A DNA stretch of 64,000 nt from Paraburkholderia solisilvae (GCF_902859875.1 NZ_CADIKF010000003.1:62001-126000); one strand, 5' to 3'; counted from the stretch's first letter, positions 26,760 to 37,327 are shown. The notes: generated from the sequence alone by a model not told the origin. Program-made: numbers and translations.

Positions 26760-27935
26760 ATGGGCGCAGCCGGCAAACACTTTCCTTCGCATGCAGCAGA
26801 CGCGTCGAACAACGGCGACGCACAGCCCGTTGCGCAAACCGCGGCCGCGCATTCGGACGAACGCGTGCGCAAGGAATCGTGGTTCGGCCATCTGCTGAAC
26901 CGGCCGGAGTTCGCCGCCATTTCCGGCGCCGTGCTCGTATTCCTCGTGTTCGCGATCAGCGCGGGACACTCGGGCATGTTCAATCTCGACGGCGTGATGA
27001 ACTGGTCGCAGGTGTCCGCCTATCTCGGCATTCTTGCAGTCGGCGCGTGTCTGCTGATGATCGCCGGCGAATTCGACCTGTCGATCGGCTCGATGATCGG
27101 CTTCGCGGGCATGATGGTCGCGATTCCCGCCGTTTATTTTCACTGGCCGATCTGGGCCGCGATCGTCTTCGCGTTCGTCGGCTCGATGCTGCTCGGCGCA
27201 TTGAACGGTTACCTCGTGATGCGCACGCGGCTGCCGTCGTTTATCGTCACGCTCGCGTTCCTGTTTATCCTGCGCGGCCTCACGCTCGCGCTGTCGATCA
27301 TGGTCGCGGACCGCACCATCATCTCCGGCGTCGGCGACCTCGCGCAGGCCGACCCGGTCACGAACTTCCTGTTTCACGGCGTCGCACTGCACGGTCTTTT
27401 CACCTGGCTCGCGCATATGGGCATCGGCACGCTGCTCGAAGACGGCAAGCCGCTCGTGCCGGGCATTCCGAAAGTGCTGCTGTGGTGGTTCGCGCTCGCC
27501 GCGATCTGCGCGTTCGTGCTTGCCAGGACGCGTTACGGCAACTGGATTCTCGCGGTGGGCGGCGATGCGAATGCGGCGAAAAACGTCGGCGTGCCGGTCA
27601 AGCGCGTGAAGATTTCGCTCTTCGTACTGACCGCATTCTGCTCGTGCCTGTTCGCGGTGCTGCAGGTGTCCGACATCGGCTCGGCCGCCGCCGACCGCGG
27701 CCTGCAAAAGGAATTCGAAGCGATCATCGCCGCGGTGATCGGCGGCACGCTGCTGACCGGCGGCTACGGCTCGGTGATCGGCGCCTGCTTCGGCGCGCTG
27801 ATCTTCGGCGTCGTGCAGATCGGCATCACCTACACCGACGTCAGTTCCGACTGGTTCCGCGTGTTCCTCGGCGTAATGCTGCTGCTCGCGGTGCTGTTCA
27901 ACCACTATGTGCGCCGCCGCGTGTCTCAGGCGTAA
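26760..27935 (+). CDS. Inositol/sugar ABC transporter permease
   Basis: A 391-residue inner-membrane protein of the BPD_transp_2 (RbsC/AraH) type. About ten hydrophobic segments follow a hydrophilic, unconserved 45-residue N-terminus. The family's [17 protein letters not shown] and [18 protein letters not shown] cytoplasmic-loop motif are clear. TGAGGAG ends 6 bp before the ATG. It lies 129 bp after the binding protein; that gap contains repeated gcggcaccgg elements which could form an mRNA-processing hairpin. It would form a homodimer with the ATPase encoded next. Confidence 0.88.
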   Translation: MGAAGKHFPSHAADASNNGDAQPVAQTAAAHSDERVRKESWFGHLLNRPEFAAISGAVLVFLVFAISAGHSGMFNLDGVMNWSQVSAYLGILAVGACLLMIAGEFDLSIGSMIGFAGMMVAIPAVYFHWPIWAAIVFAFVGSMLLGALNGYLVMRTRLPSFIVTLAFLFILRGLTLALSIMVADRTIISGVGDLAQADPVTNFLFHGVALHGLFTWLAHMGIGTLLEDGKPLVPGIPKVLLWWFALAAICAFVLARTRYGNWILAVGGDANAAKNVGVPVKRVKISLFVLTAFCSCLFAVLQVSDIGSAAADRGLQKEFEAIIAAVIGGTLLTGGYGSVIGACFGALIFGVVQIGITYTDVSSDWFRVFLGVMLLLAVLFNHYVRRRVSQA

Positions 27936-27973
27936 CCCGGCACATCGCAACCGACACGAGCAAGGAGACAACC

Positions 27974-28813
<840 letters not shown>

Positions 28814-28878
28814 GCGGCACCCGTCGCCCCGCACCTGAAGCCCCCTGATCCGACGCCCCGACCACCAGGATATTTTCT

Positions 28879-30894
28879 ATGGCTCTTACCTCCCCTCCCG
28901 CGACCAGCCGCTTCGCCACCGGCCGCAGCCGCGACATCATCTGCCTCGGCCGTCTCGCGGTCGACCTGTACGCGCAGCAGGTCGGCGCGCGTCTCGAAGA
29001 CGTATCGAGCTTTGCGAAATATCTCGGCGGTTCGTCGGCGAATATCGCGTTCGGCTGCGCGCGCCTCGGCCTCGCCTCGTCGATGCTCGCGCGCGTCGGC
29101 GACGACCATATGGGCCGCTTTCTGACCGAAACGCTCGCGCAGGAAGGCTGCGACGTGAGCCATGTGCGGATCGACCGCGAACGGCTGACCGCGCTGGTGA
29201 TGCTCGGCATCAAGGACCGCGATACGTTCCCGTTGATCTTCTTCCGCGAGAACTGCGCGGATATGGCGGTCGACGAAGCCGACTTCGACGAGGCGTTTAT
29301 CGCGTCGGCCAAAGCGTTTCTGATCACCGGCACGCATCTGTCGACCGAACAGGTCAATCGCACGAGCCGCCGCGCGCTCGACTACGCGCGCCGCAACAAC
29401 GTGCGCACCGTGCTCGATATCGACTACCGGCCGGTGCTGTGGGGCCTTGCGGGCAAGGCCGACGGCGAGACGCGCTTTATCGCGAACGAAGGCGTGAGCG
29501 CGCATCTGCAGGGCATCCTGCCGCTGTTCGATCTCGTGATCGGCACCGAAGAGGAGTTCTGCATCGCCGGCGGCCATACCGACCTGCTCGATGCGCTGCG
29601 CACGGTGCGCAGCGCGACGCCGGCGACGCTCGTCGTGAAACGCGGGCCGCTCGGCTGCCAGATTATCGAAGGCGCGCTGCCGGCGACGCTCGACGATGTG
29701 CCGCTTCAAGGCGGCGTGCAGGTCGACGTGCTGAATGTGCTGGGCGCGGGCGATGCGTTCGCGTCGGGCTTTCTGTCCGGCTGGCTGCGCGACGAGCCGC
29801 TCGACGCATGCGCGCGTGCCGCGAATGCGAGCGGCGCGCTCGTGGTGTCGCGCCATGGTTGCGCGCCGGCAATGCCGACGCCCGCCGAGCTCGACTATTT
29901 TCTCGCCGAAGCGAAGGCCGACCCGCAGCGGATGCGCCGTCCTGACCGCGACGCGAAGCTCGCGCGGCTGCATCGCGTGACGCCTGCGCGCCGGCGCTGG
30001 GACGAAGTGCTCGGTTTCGCGTTCGACCATCGCAACCAGTTCTTCGAGCTTGCCCAGCAGACCGGCGCAAGCGAAGCGCGCATCGCGCAGCTCAAGAATC
30101 TGTTTGTCGAAGCGGTCGCGCAAACCGAAGCGTCGCTCGGGCTGCAGGGCCGCGTCGGCGTGCTGATCGACGACCGCTACGGCCAGGATGCGCTGAACGC
30201 GGCGACCGGCCGCGGCTGGTGGATCGGCCGCCCGGTCGAGTTGCCCGGCTCGGCGCCGCTCGTGTTCGATCACGGCCGCTCGGTCGGCACGACGCTCACG
30301 AGCTGGCCGCGCGAGCACGTAGTGAAGTGCCTCGTCCACTATCACCCGGACGAACCGGTCGAACAACGCCTCGAACAGGAAGCGCAACTGCGCGCGCTTT
30401 ACGACGCGGTGCAGGCGAGCGGCCACGAATTGCTGCTCGAAGTGATTCCGCCCAAACGCAAGGATCTGCCGGGCGATCCGGACGTCGTCTATCGCGCGTT
30501 GAAGCGCCTTTACAACATCGGTCTCTATCCGGAATGGTGGAAGCTCGCGCCGCTCGATGCCGCGCAATGGCAAGCCGTCGATGCGCTGATCGCCGAGCGC
30601 GATCCGTATTGCCGCGGCGTCGTGCTGCTCGGGCTGTCGGCGCCGGTCGAGCAGTTGATCGACGGCTTTCGCGCGGCGGCGGCGTCCACCACGTGCCGCG
30701 GCTTCACGGTCGGCCGCACGATCTTCCATGATCCGAGCGAGGCGTGGCTGGCGGGCGACATCGGCGACGACGAACTGATTGCGCGCGTGCGGCGCACCTT
30801 CGAAACCTTGATCGCGTCGTGGCGCGCGGCCCGCGGCGGCGACGCCGCGCGTGCCGGCGGCCCGCGCACGATCCATCAGGAGCAGGCGGCATGA
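28879..30894 (+). CDS. iolC: Fused 5-dehydro-2-deoxygluconokinase (IolC) and DUF2090 aldolase-like protein
   Basis: A 671-residue two-domain protein. Residues about 20-345 are a PfkB-family kinase (ICLGRLAVDLYAQQ, YLGGSSANIAFG, the anion-hole/base motif VLGAGDAFASGF) that phosphorylates 2-deoxy-5-keto-gluconate. Residues about 375-660 are DUF2090, a TIM-barrel relative of class I aldolases, with GVLIDDRYGQDAL, KCLVHYHPDE and GFTVGRTIFHDP. DUF2090 is believed to provide the following step, splitting the phosphorylated product into malonate semialdehyde and dihydroxyacetone phosphate. This fusion is known in proteobacterial iol operons. Its TGA overlaps the iolD ATG (ATGA). Confidence 0.9.
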   Translation: MALTSPPATSRFATGRSRDIICLGRLAVDLYAQQVGARLEDVSSFAKYLGGSSANIAFGCARLGLASSMLARVGDDHMGRFLTETLAQEGCDVSHVRIDRERLTALVMLGIKDRDTFPLIFFRENCADMAVDEADFDEAFIASAKAFLITGTHLSTEQVNRTSRRALDYARRNNVRTVLDIDYRPVLWGLAGKADGETRFIANEGVSAHLQGILPLFDLVIGTEEEFCIAGGHTDLLDALRTVRSATPATLVVKRGPLGCQIIEGALPATLDDVPLQGGVQVDVLNVLGAGDAFASGFLSGWLRDEPLDACARAANASGALVVSRHGCAPAMPTPAELDYFLAEAKADPQRMRRPDRDAKLARLHRVTPARRRWDEVLGFAFDHRNQFFELAQQTGASEARIAQLKNLFVEAVAQTEASLGLQGRVGVLIDDRYGQDALNAATGRGWWIGRPVELPGSAPLVFDHGRSVGTTLTSWPREHVVKCLVHYHPDEPVEQRLEQEAQLRALYDAVQASGHELLLEVIPPKRKDLPGDPDVVYRALKRLYNIGLYPEWWKLAPLDAAQWQAVDALIAERDPYCRGVVLLGLSAPVEQLIDGFRAAAASTTCRGFTVGRTIFHDPSEAWLAGDIGDDELIARVRRTFETLIASWRAARGGDAARAGGPRTIHQEQAA

Positions 30895-32885
30895 ACCAGC
30901 GTGTGATGCATCACGACAGCGGGACGGAGGCCGCGACCGCAAATGCGCCGGCCGCGCAGAACGGCACGCTCCGCCTGACCGCGGCGCAGGCGCTGATCCG
31001 CTATCTGGCCGCGCAGCGGGTGGCGACCGAAGATGGCAAGAGCACGGAGCCGCTCTTTGGCGGCGTGTTCGCGATCTTCGGGCACGGCAATGTGGCCGGT
31101 ATCGGCGAAGCGCTCTACCAGTACCGCGACGAACTGCCGACGCTGCGCGCGCATAACGAGCAGGCAATGGCGCATGGCGCGATCGCGTATGCGAAAGCGA
31201 ATTTTCGCCGCCGGATGATGGCGGTCACGACGTCGATCGGACCGGGCGCGACCAATCTCGTCACCGCGGCCGCGCTCGCGCACGTGAACCGTCTGCCGGT
31301 GCTGCTGCTGCCGGGCGACATCTTCGTATCGCGCGCGCCCGATCCGGTGCTGCAGCAGGTCGAAGACTTCCACGACGGCGGCCTCTCCGCGAACGACGCG
31401 TTGAAACCGGTGTCGCGCTACTTCGACCGGATCGTGCATCCGGCGCAGCTGCTGACGGCGCTGCCGCGCGCGCTGCGCGTGCTCACCGACGCCGCGTTGT
31501 GCGGCCCCGTGACGCTCGCGCTTCCGCAGGACGTGCAGGCCGCCGCGTACGACTATCCGGCCGATTTCTTCGCGCCGCGCATCGTGCCGTTTCACGCACC
31601 GGCGCCGGTCGAGCATGAGCTTGCCGCGGCGCTCGCGCGGCTGCGCGAAGCCAGGCGGCCGATGATCGCCGCCGGCGGCGGCGTGCTGTACGGACGCGCG
31701 ACCGAAGCGCTGCGCGCGTTCGCCGCCACGCACGGCGTTCCGGTTGCGGAGACGCAAGCCGGTAAAGGGTCGCTCGCGTGGGACGATCCGCTGAATATGG
31801 GCGCGCTCGGCGTGACCGGCTCGCCGGGCGCGAACGCGCTCGCGCACGAAGCCGATTGCGTGCTCGCAGTGGGCACGCGCCTGCAGGATTTCACGACGGG
31901 TTCCAATACGCTCTTCACGCAAGCGGACGTGATCGGCATCAATGCGAATGCGTTCGATGGCCTGAAACATCGTGGGCTCGTCGTGCAGGCGGATGCGGGG
32001 CGCGCGCTCGCCGCGTTGTCCGCGCAACTGAAGGACTGGCGCGCCGATCCCGCATGGACGCAGCGCGCGCACACGCTCGCCGACCGGTGGCGCGCAAGCG
32101 TCGAGCAGCTCACGCATGCGCCGCAGCGCGAAAACAGGTTGCCGTACGAAGCGGATGTGATCGGCGCGATCCAGCGTTCGAGTGCGCAGTCGGCGGCCAA
32201 CGACATCGTCGTCTGCGCGGCCGGCACGCTGCCCGCCGAGCTGCACAAGCTGTGGCGCGCGGGCCGCCCCGGTGCGTATCACGTCGAGTACGGCTATTCG
32301 TGCATGGGCTATGAAATCGCCGGCGGACTCGGTGTCAAGCTCGCGCGTCCGGAGCGCGACATCATCGTGATGGTCGGCGACGGCAGCTACCTGATGATGA
32401 ACAGCGAGATCGCGACTTCGGTGATGCTCGGCGCGAAGCTGATCGTCGTCGTGCTCGACAATCGCGGCTATGGCTGCATCAACCGTCTGCAGCAGGCGTG
32501 CGGCGGCGCGCCGTTCAACAATCTGCTGGTCGACTGCGTGCAAGGCCCGATCGGCGCACCGGCGGTCGATTTCGCCGCGCATGCGCGCGCGCTCGGCGCG
32601 CATGCGGAACACGCGGCGAACATCGGCGAGCTCGAAGCGGCGCTGCAGCGTGCGCGCGCCGCGGATCGCACGTACGTGATCAGCATCGACACCGACCCCG
32701 CCCGCACGACCGACGATGGCGGCTGGTGGTGGGAAGTCGCGGTGCCGGAAGTGTCGTCGCGCGCAGGCGTGCGCGATGCGCGCGCGCAATACGAAACACA
32801 GCTCGCCGCGCGCAGTGCAACGGACGGCAATGCGCGCGGCACACCTGGCAAACCCGACAAACCGGGCGATAAGGCCCACGACTGA
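30891..32885 (+). CDS. iolD: 3D-(3,5/4)-trihydroxycyclohexane-1,2-dione hydrolase
   Basis: ThDP-dependent ring-opening enzyme, step 3 of inositol degradation. The 664-residue protein has the N-terminal ThDP pyrimidine domain with catalytic Glu in AHNEQAMAHGAIAYAK, a middle Rossmann-like domain, and a C-terminal ThDP diphosphate domain with GDGSYLMMNSEIATS and VLDNRGYGC (the Mg/ThDP GDG...N motif). It is slightly longer than Bacillus IolD because of a Gly/Asp/Lys/Pro-rich tail. The start overlaps the iolC stop by 4 bp and has CAGGAG 8 bp upstream. Confidence 0.93.
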   Translation: MNQRVMHHDSGTEAATANAPAAQNGTLRLTAAQALIRYLAAQRVATEDGKSTEPLFGGVFAIFGHGNVAGIGEALYQYRDELPTLRAHNEQAMAHGAIAYAKANFRRRMMAVTTSIGPGATNLVTAAALAHVNRLPVLLLPGDIFVSRAPDPVLQQVEDFHDGGLSANDALKPVSRYFDRIVHPAQLLTALPRALRVLTDAALCGPVTLALPQDVQAAAYDYPADFFAPRIVPFHAPAPVEHELAAALARLREARRPMIAAGGGVLYGRATEALRAFAATHGVPVAETQAGKGSLAWDDPLNMGALGVTGSPGANALAHEADCVLAVGTRLQDFTTGSNTLFTQADVIGINANAFDGLKHRGLVVQADAGRALAALSAQLKDWRADPAWTQRAHTLADRWRASVEQLTHAPQRENRLPYEADVIGAIQRSSAQSAANDIVVCAAGTLPAELHKLWRAGRPGAYHVEYGYSCMGYEIAGGLGVKLARPERDIIVMVGDGSYLMMNSEIATSVMLGAKLIVVVLDNRGYGCINRLQQACGGAPFNNLLVDCVQGPIGAPAVDFAAHARALGAHAEHAANIGELEAALQRARAADRTYVISIDTDPARTTDDGGWWWEVAVPEVSSRAGVRDARAQYETQLAARSATDGNARGTPGKPDKPGDKAHD

Positions 32886-32922
32886 GCGCGCGGCCCATCC
32901 CCCAACGAACAGGGACTTTCGC

Positions 32923-33837
32923 ATGTCAACCTTCGAAGTACGCATCGGCATCAATCCGCTTTCGTGGATGAACGACGATCTGCCGTCGCTCGGCGGCGAA
33001 ACGCCGCTCGACGTCGCGCTGACCGAAGGCCGTGAAATCGGCTACCAGGGATTCGAGCTCGGCAACAAGTTTCCGCGCGAACCGCAGGCACTGAAAACGC
33101 TGCTTGCGCAGTACGATCTCGCGCTCGTCTCCGGCTGGTACTCGGGACGCCTCGCGACCCGCAGCGTCGCCGCGGAGATCGAAGCGGTCGGCCCGCATCT
33201 GGAACTGCTCGCGAAGAACGGCGCGAACGTGATGGTGTACGGCGAAGTGGCGGATTCGATTCAGGGCTCGCCTGTGCCGCTGTATCAGCGCCCGCGCTTT
33301 TTCAGCGACGCGCAGTGGGACACCTACGCACAGCGCGTCGACGCATTCGCGCAGTACACGTTGAGCCACGGCGTGCGGCTTGCGTATCACCATCATATGG
33401 GTGCGTACGTCGAGACGCCCGCCGACGTCGACCGGCTGATGGCGCAAACCGGCGATGCGGTCGGCCTGCTGTTCGACGCCGGTCATATCACGTTCGCGGG
33501 CGGCGATCCGCTCGAGGTGCTCGATAAGCATATCGCGCGCGTGTGCCACGTGCATTGCAAGGACGTACGGCCCGCTGTGATGAAACTCGCGCGCAACCGC
33601 AACTGGAGCTTTCTCGATGCGGTGCTCAACGGCGCATTCACGGTGCCGGGCGATGGCGCGGTCGATTTCGCGGGCATCATCACGCGTTTGAAACGACATG
33701 GTTATCGCGGCTGGCTGGTGGTCGAAGCCGAGCAGGACCCGGCCGTCGCGCCGTCGTATGCGTACGCGGCAAAAGGTTACCGGACGCTGCGCTCGCTCGT
33801 CGATGCGCCGCTTCTGTCCGCAGAGGAGGCAGCATGA
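32923..33837 (+). CDS. iolE: Inosose dehydratase
   Basis: Dehydrates 2-keto-myo-inositol, step 2 of the pathway. The 304-residue AP-endonuclease-2/TIM-barrel protein has metal ligands in AYHHHMGAYVET, DAGH (LLFDAGHITFAGGDP), CHVHCKDVRP and LVVEAEQDP. Sequence and length match IolE. CAGGGA lies about 9 bp before the ATG. The TGA overlaps the iolB ATG (ATGA), so the two are coupled. Confidence 0.93.
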   Translation: MSTFEVRIGINPLSWMNDDLPSLGGETPLDVALTEGREIGYQGFELGNKFPREPQALKTLLAQYDLALVSGWYSGRLATRSVAAEIEAVGPHLELLAKNGANVMVYGEVADSIQGSPVPLYQRPRFFSDAQWDTYAQRVDAFAQYTLSHGVRLAYHHHMGAYVETPADVDRLMAQTGDAVGLLFDAGHITFAGGDPLEVLDKHIARVCHVHCKDVRPAVMKLARNRNWSFLDAVLNGAFTVPGDGAVDFAGIITRLKRHGYRGWLVVEAEQDPAVAPSYAYAAKGYRTLRSLVDAPLLSAEEAA

Positions 33838-34640
33838 GTTTGCTGGTAAAGGCCCAGCGCGAAGGCCAGACCATCGCGCGCGTCACACCCGACACGGCGG
33901 GCTGGCGCTACGTCGGCTTCGCCGCGTACCGGCTCGACGCGAATGAAGTCGTGCACGTGCTCGAAGCATCGCGTGAAGTGTGCATTGTCGTGCTGGCCGG
34001 CGCCGTCGATATCGAAACCGATGCCACGCGCTGGACGAGTCTCGGCTCGCGCGACAGCGTGTTCGAAGACAGTGCGCCGGTTGCGGTGTATCTGCCGCCT
34101 GGTGTGCGCGTCACGATTCGCGCGAATCGTCGCGCGGAAGTGGGCGTCGCCAGTGCGCCCGCGACCGGCCAGTATGAAGCGCGGCTGATCGAACCCGCGA
34201 CCATGAAACGCTCGACGCGCGGCAATGGGGCGAACACGCGCTACGTGTGCGACATCCTTCCGCAAACCGAGCCGGCCGAGTCGCTGCTCGTCGTCGAAGT
34301 GCGCACGCCGGGCGGCCATTCGTCGAGCTACCCGCCGCACAAGCACGACACCGATAACGTGCCGCATGAAAGCTCGCTCGAGGAAACGTACTACCATCGG
34401 CTCAATCCGCCGCAAGGGTTTGCGTTTCAGCGCGTTTATACCGACGAGCGCGATATCGACGAGTCGATGGCCATCGAGGACCACGACGTCGTGATGGTGC
34501 CGCGCGGCTATCATCCGGTGATCGTGCCGTATGGCTACGACTCGTACTATCTGAACGTGATGGCCGGCACGCAGCGGGTATGGCATTTCAAGAACGATCC
34601 GAAGCATGAGTGGATCGTTGAACGCGACGCGCGCGGCTGA
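33834..34640 (+). CDS. iolB: 5-deoxy-glucuronate isomerase
   Basis: Isomerises 5-deoxy-glucuronate to 2-deoxy-5-keto-gluconate, step 4. The 268-residue bicupin carries the family's metal-binding SYPPHKHD, then ESSLEETYYHRLNPPQGFAFQRVYTD, and PRGYHPV with GYDSYYLNVMAG. AGAGGAGGC is an excellent ribosome site 4-6 bp before the ATG. It is the last gene of the operon: a repeat-rich spacer and a strong terminator (34790-34820) follow. The malonate-semialdehyde dehydrogenase gene (iolA/mmsA) is not in this window. Confidence 0.93.
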   Translation: MSLLVKAQREGQTIARVTPDTAGWRYVGFAAYRLDANEVVHVLEASREVCIVVLAGAVDIETDATRWTSLGSRDSVFEDSAPVAVYLPPGVRVTIRANRRAEVGVASAPATGQYEARLIEPATMKRSTRGNGANTRYVCDILPQTEPAESLLVVEVRTPGGHSSSYPPHKHDTDNVPHESSLEETYYHRLNPPQGFAFQRVYTDERDIDESMAIEDHDVVMVPRGYHPVIVPYGYDSYYLNVMAGTQRVWHFKNDPKHEWIVERDARG

Positions 34641-34652
34641 AGATTCGATCGG

Positions 34653-34688
34653 GTGTGCGTGTTGGTGTGCGTGTTGGTGCGCGTATTG
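34653..34688. repeat. 12-bp tandem repeat, three units
   Basis: Two exact copies of gtgtgcgtgttg (34653-34676) and one degenerate copy (gtgcgcgtattg), starting 12 bp after the iolB stop. Confidence 0.75.
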
Positions 34689-34789
34689 TTGCGCACCTCC
34701 GTGCCGGCGCCGGTGCGCACATTGGCCAGCACGCGTGACGGCCGGTATCCGGTCATCACCTTGCAGCAAACAGGTCTGCTTTGATAGAG

Positions 34790-34820
34790 GGGCGGTTTCG
34801 CGAACGCGAACCGCCCTTTT
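34790..34820 (+). terminator. Intrinsic terminator of the iol operon
   Basis: GGGCGGTTTCGCG pairs with CGCGAACCGCCC (12 bp with one bulged T) around a tiny AA loop, followed by TTTT. It ends only 18 bp before the ATG of the next gene, so that gene needs its own promoter or read-through. Confidence 0.75.
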
Positions 34821-34837
34821 CCATGCAAGGCGTACCT

Positions 34838-36259
34838 ATGACCTCATCCGCATTGAGTCCTTCCGTCGCTGTCCCCGCCACTGTGGACGTCGACGCCGAT
34901 CCGTATCGCGCATTCACTGCGGCACAGGCAGGCGAACGCGGCAATGCGGCGCCCGTTTCCAGCCCAAGGTGCAAGCCTCGCCCACATCGGGGAACGCGCC
35001 CGTCGCCGTCGCCGTCGCCGTCATCGTTACCTTCGCCACGGTCGCGGTCAACGCCGGCCGGCATGCAGATCGCGAATCGCGGTCCGTCTGTGCCGGCCCA
35101 TCCGGCGATTTCGCCAATCGCAGTGAACCCGCTACAGCGTCGACCCGGCGACCGATCCGCAACCGCCGCCGAATTGACATCGCTGCTCTCGCGCTACGAC
35201 ACGGACAAGGATGGACTCGCGATCAGCTCGGGCAACGACGCGGTCAATGCCGAACTGAGTGCGCGGCTCGCGGATGTATCGATGGCGGGCTACCCCGATG
35301 ACGCACGCCGCTTCGAACAGGACAGGCAACGCGATCTGGGTATGCTCGCGCAACTGCCGGCCGATACCGCGGCCGCATACCGCAACGATATCGGCGTCAA
35401 TGCCGACAACGTCGGATCGACGCCGAATACATGGTTGCGCGGACTCTATGAGCACGACGCAAAGCTGCTGCGCGATCAGCTCGAAAACGAGTATCGCGAA
35501 GCCGGGGCGGACCCGCTCAAGCGACTGCAGGCGGTATTCAATGCACCGCACGGCGGCGACATGCTCACCGCCCCGGACGAACAGCAGACCCTCGCGAACC
35601 TGCGCGAGCTGCGCAAAGCATTCGGCAACGCGCGCACAACGACGGACCGCGAGAAGGTCTTCTCGCGCGCGAGCCAGATCAGGCAGTCGCTTCAGGAAAG
35701 AATCACCGACATCACGCTCGGCAAGATCGCTGAACAGAAGCGGACCGAGGCGGCCAATGAAAAGGACGTGATGCAGGCGTTCGAGGAAGCCGCCACCATG
35801 ACCGGCCCCGGCGCCACGCCCGGCGCCCGGCTCGCGTATCTCGCAGACCGGATCGGCGCGGACGGCGGCCATGCGCGCGCGTTCACCGAACTTCGCGGCG
35901 TCACGCCCGAGCGGCTGCAACAACTCAAGGAAACCGATAACGAGCGGTTCGAACAGCTGAGCGCGCTCAAACCCGAACGGCTTCAACAACTGACGCAATG
36001 GGAAAACGATCTCGCCGGGCAGGACCGCGACGCCGCCCGGCGCTTGCCGGAAGTCAGGCTGGACCCGCCGCGATACCTGTCCGATGTCCGTTGGTATGGG
36101 CCGGCGCCGGGGCCGGACTATGGCGAGCAACTGCGCGCGCTCTACACGAGCGCGCGCGACAGTATCAATGCCGCGAACAAGCGCATCGACATCGCGCATG
36201 AACCGCCTTCGTCGCCGATCCGGCAACGCTACCTCAGCAAGCGCCAGTCTGCCGGATGA
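34838..36259 (+). CDS. Unrecognised protein with Ser/Pro-rich N-terminus (possible secreted protein)
   Basis: A 473-residue protein that I do not recognise. Residues 1-95 are a low-complexity Ser/Pro/Arg/Ala-rich segment with no hydrophobic signal peptide. Residues about 100-460 are charged and strongly helical, rich in Arg, Asp, Glu, Gln and Leu. Near residue 110 YDTDKDGLAIS matches the first half of an EF-hand calcium loop (DxDxDG) but lacks the final Glu. Near the C-terminus ERLQQLKETDNERFEQLSALKPERLQQL is an internal duplication. A disordered Ser/Pro-rich head before a helical body is typical of type III effectors or translocated proteins, but this is only an inference. The start has AAGG 7 bp upstream; upstream in-frame ATGs fall in or next to the terminator. 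A 12-bp tandem array begins 4 bp after the stop. Confidence 0.6.
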   Translation: MTSSALSPSVAVPATVDVDADPYRAFTAAQAGERGNAAPVSSPRCKPRPHRGTRPSPSPSPSSLPSPRSRSTPAGMQIANRGPSVPAHPAISPIAVNPLQRRPGDRSATAAELTSLLSRYDTDKDGLAISSGNDAVNAELSARLADVSMAGYPDDARRFEQDRQRDLGMLAQLPADTAAAYRNDIGVNADNVGSTPNTWLRGLYEHDAKLLRDQLENEYREAGADPLKRLQAVFNAPHGGDMLTAPDEQQTLANLRELRKAFGNARTTTDREKVFSRASQIRQSLQERITDITLGKIAEQKRTEAANEKDVMQAFEEAATMTGPGATPGARLAYLADRIGADGGHARAFTELRGVTPERLQQLKETDNERFEQLSALKPERLQQLTQWENDLAGQDRDAARRLPEVRLDPPRYLSDVRWYGPAPGPDYGEQLRALYTSARDSINAANKRIDIAHEPPSSPIRQRYLSKRQSAG

Positions 36260-36263
36260 CCGG

Positions 36264-36335
36264 ATCGGCTCGCACATCGGCTCGCACATCGGCTCGCACA
36301 TCGGCTCGCACATCGGCTCGAATATCGGCGGCGCA
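36264..36335. repeat. 12-bp tandem repeat, five to six units
   Basis: Four exact copies of atcggctcgcac (36264-36311), then atcggctcgaat and atcggcggcgca. Read in another frame than the upstream gene it encodes (IGSH)n; in the antisense direction, a (MCEP)n-like repeat. Confidence 0.85.
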
Positions 36336-36451
36336 TCGGGTCGTCGCACACCGGGTGTCCGGACTCACGGCTTGCCTTGATAACGTGCAGTGCAGATGGC
36401 GGACGTGGCGCGTATCCGCGTCCGCCATGACAGGGCATGGCTGAATGCGCG

Positions 36452-37327
36452 TCAGGCCGCCTGCGCAACCGCGTTGACGAGTCCGCGCAACACGGTTTCG
36501 AGTTCGGTTTCCCCTTTGAGCACCTGCGCCGGATCCTGCTCGAAATCGATCCATCCTTCGTTGAAGCCGTCGAGCATCTGCATCCGCGGCAGCGGGTGCT
36601 TCATCCCCTGAGCCGTGAACAGATCGTTCCACGTCGCGCGCGGCACGATCTGCGCTTGCACGTCGCGGCCGAGCACCGCGCCGAACGCGGCGGCCATATC
36701 GAGCGGCGAGATGCGCCGCGGGCCTTCGAGCTCGACCACGCGTTTGCCGTGCCATTGCTGCTGCAACAACGTCGCGGCGACGCGCCCGATGTCCGCGGTC
36801 GCGACCATCGGCACGGGCCGCTCGAGCGGTTGCAGAAAACTCGCGACGATGCCGTCGTCGCGGGCCGACGCGACATCCCATGCGGCGTTTTCCATAAACC
36901 ACGCGGGCCGCAGGATGGTGAGCGGCATCGGCAGATCGTCGAGCGCCGCTTCCATCAGCGTGCGCTGCGACAGCAGATTCGAACGTTGCGCCTGCGCGCC
37001 GACCGTCGACAGCAGCACGACCCTGGCGGGCCGCGCCTGTTCGAGCGCGCGCTTTACCGCGTCGATCACCACGCGTGCCTCGGGAAAGCCCGGCGCCGGA
37101 TCGAACTCGGACGGCGGCAGAATGAACACGCCTTGCGCGCCGCTAAACGCGGCGGCAAGCGCGGACGCGTCGCTCATATCGGCATGCGCGATCTCGCAGC
37201 CGAGGGTCGCCCATGCGCGGCCCTTTTCGACATCGCGCACGATCGCGCGCACGGATTGGCCGCCGGCCAGCAGCGCGCGGGCAAGCACGCCGCCGACCTT
37301 GCCGGTAATACCGGTGATTGCATACAT
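36452..37327 (-). CDS. NmrA-like / atypical short-chain NAD(P)-binding reductase
   Basis: A 291-residue cytoplasmic protein with an N-terminal ITGITGKVGGVLARAL dinucleotide motif (TGxxGxxG type) and the extended-SDR pattern of NmrA/QOR2/YtfG-like proteins (ADMSDASALAAAFSGAQGVFIL, VVLLSTVGAQ, LRPAWFMEN). The catalytic Tyr-x3-Lys of classical SDRs is missing, as is usual in NmrA relatives, so it may be a redox sensor or a quinone or other reductase. GGAGG sits 6 bp before the chosen ATG. It faces the unknown gene at 34838. Confidence 0.82.
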   Translation of the reverse strand: MYAITGITGKVGGVLARALLAGGQSVRAIVRDVEKGRAWATLGCEIAHADMSDASALAAAFSGAQGVFILPPSEFDPAPGFPEARVVIDAVKRALEQARPARVVLLSTVGAQAQRSNLLSQRTLMEAALDDLPMPLTILRPAWFMENAAWDVASARDDGIVASFLQPLERPVPMVATADIGRVAATLLQQQWHGKRVVELEGPRRISPLDMAAAFGAVLGRDVQAQIVPRATWNDLFTAQGMKHPLPRMQMLDGFNEGWIDFEQDPAQVLKGETELETVLRGLVNAVAQAA

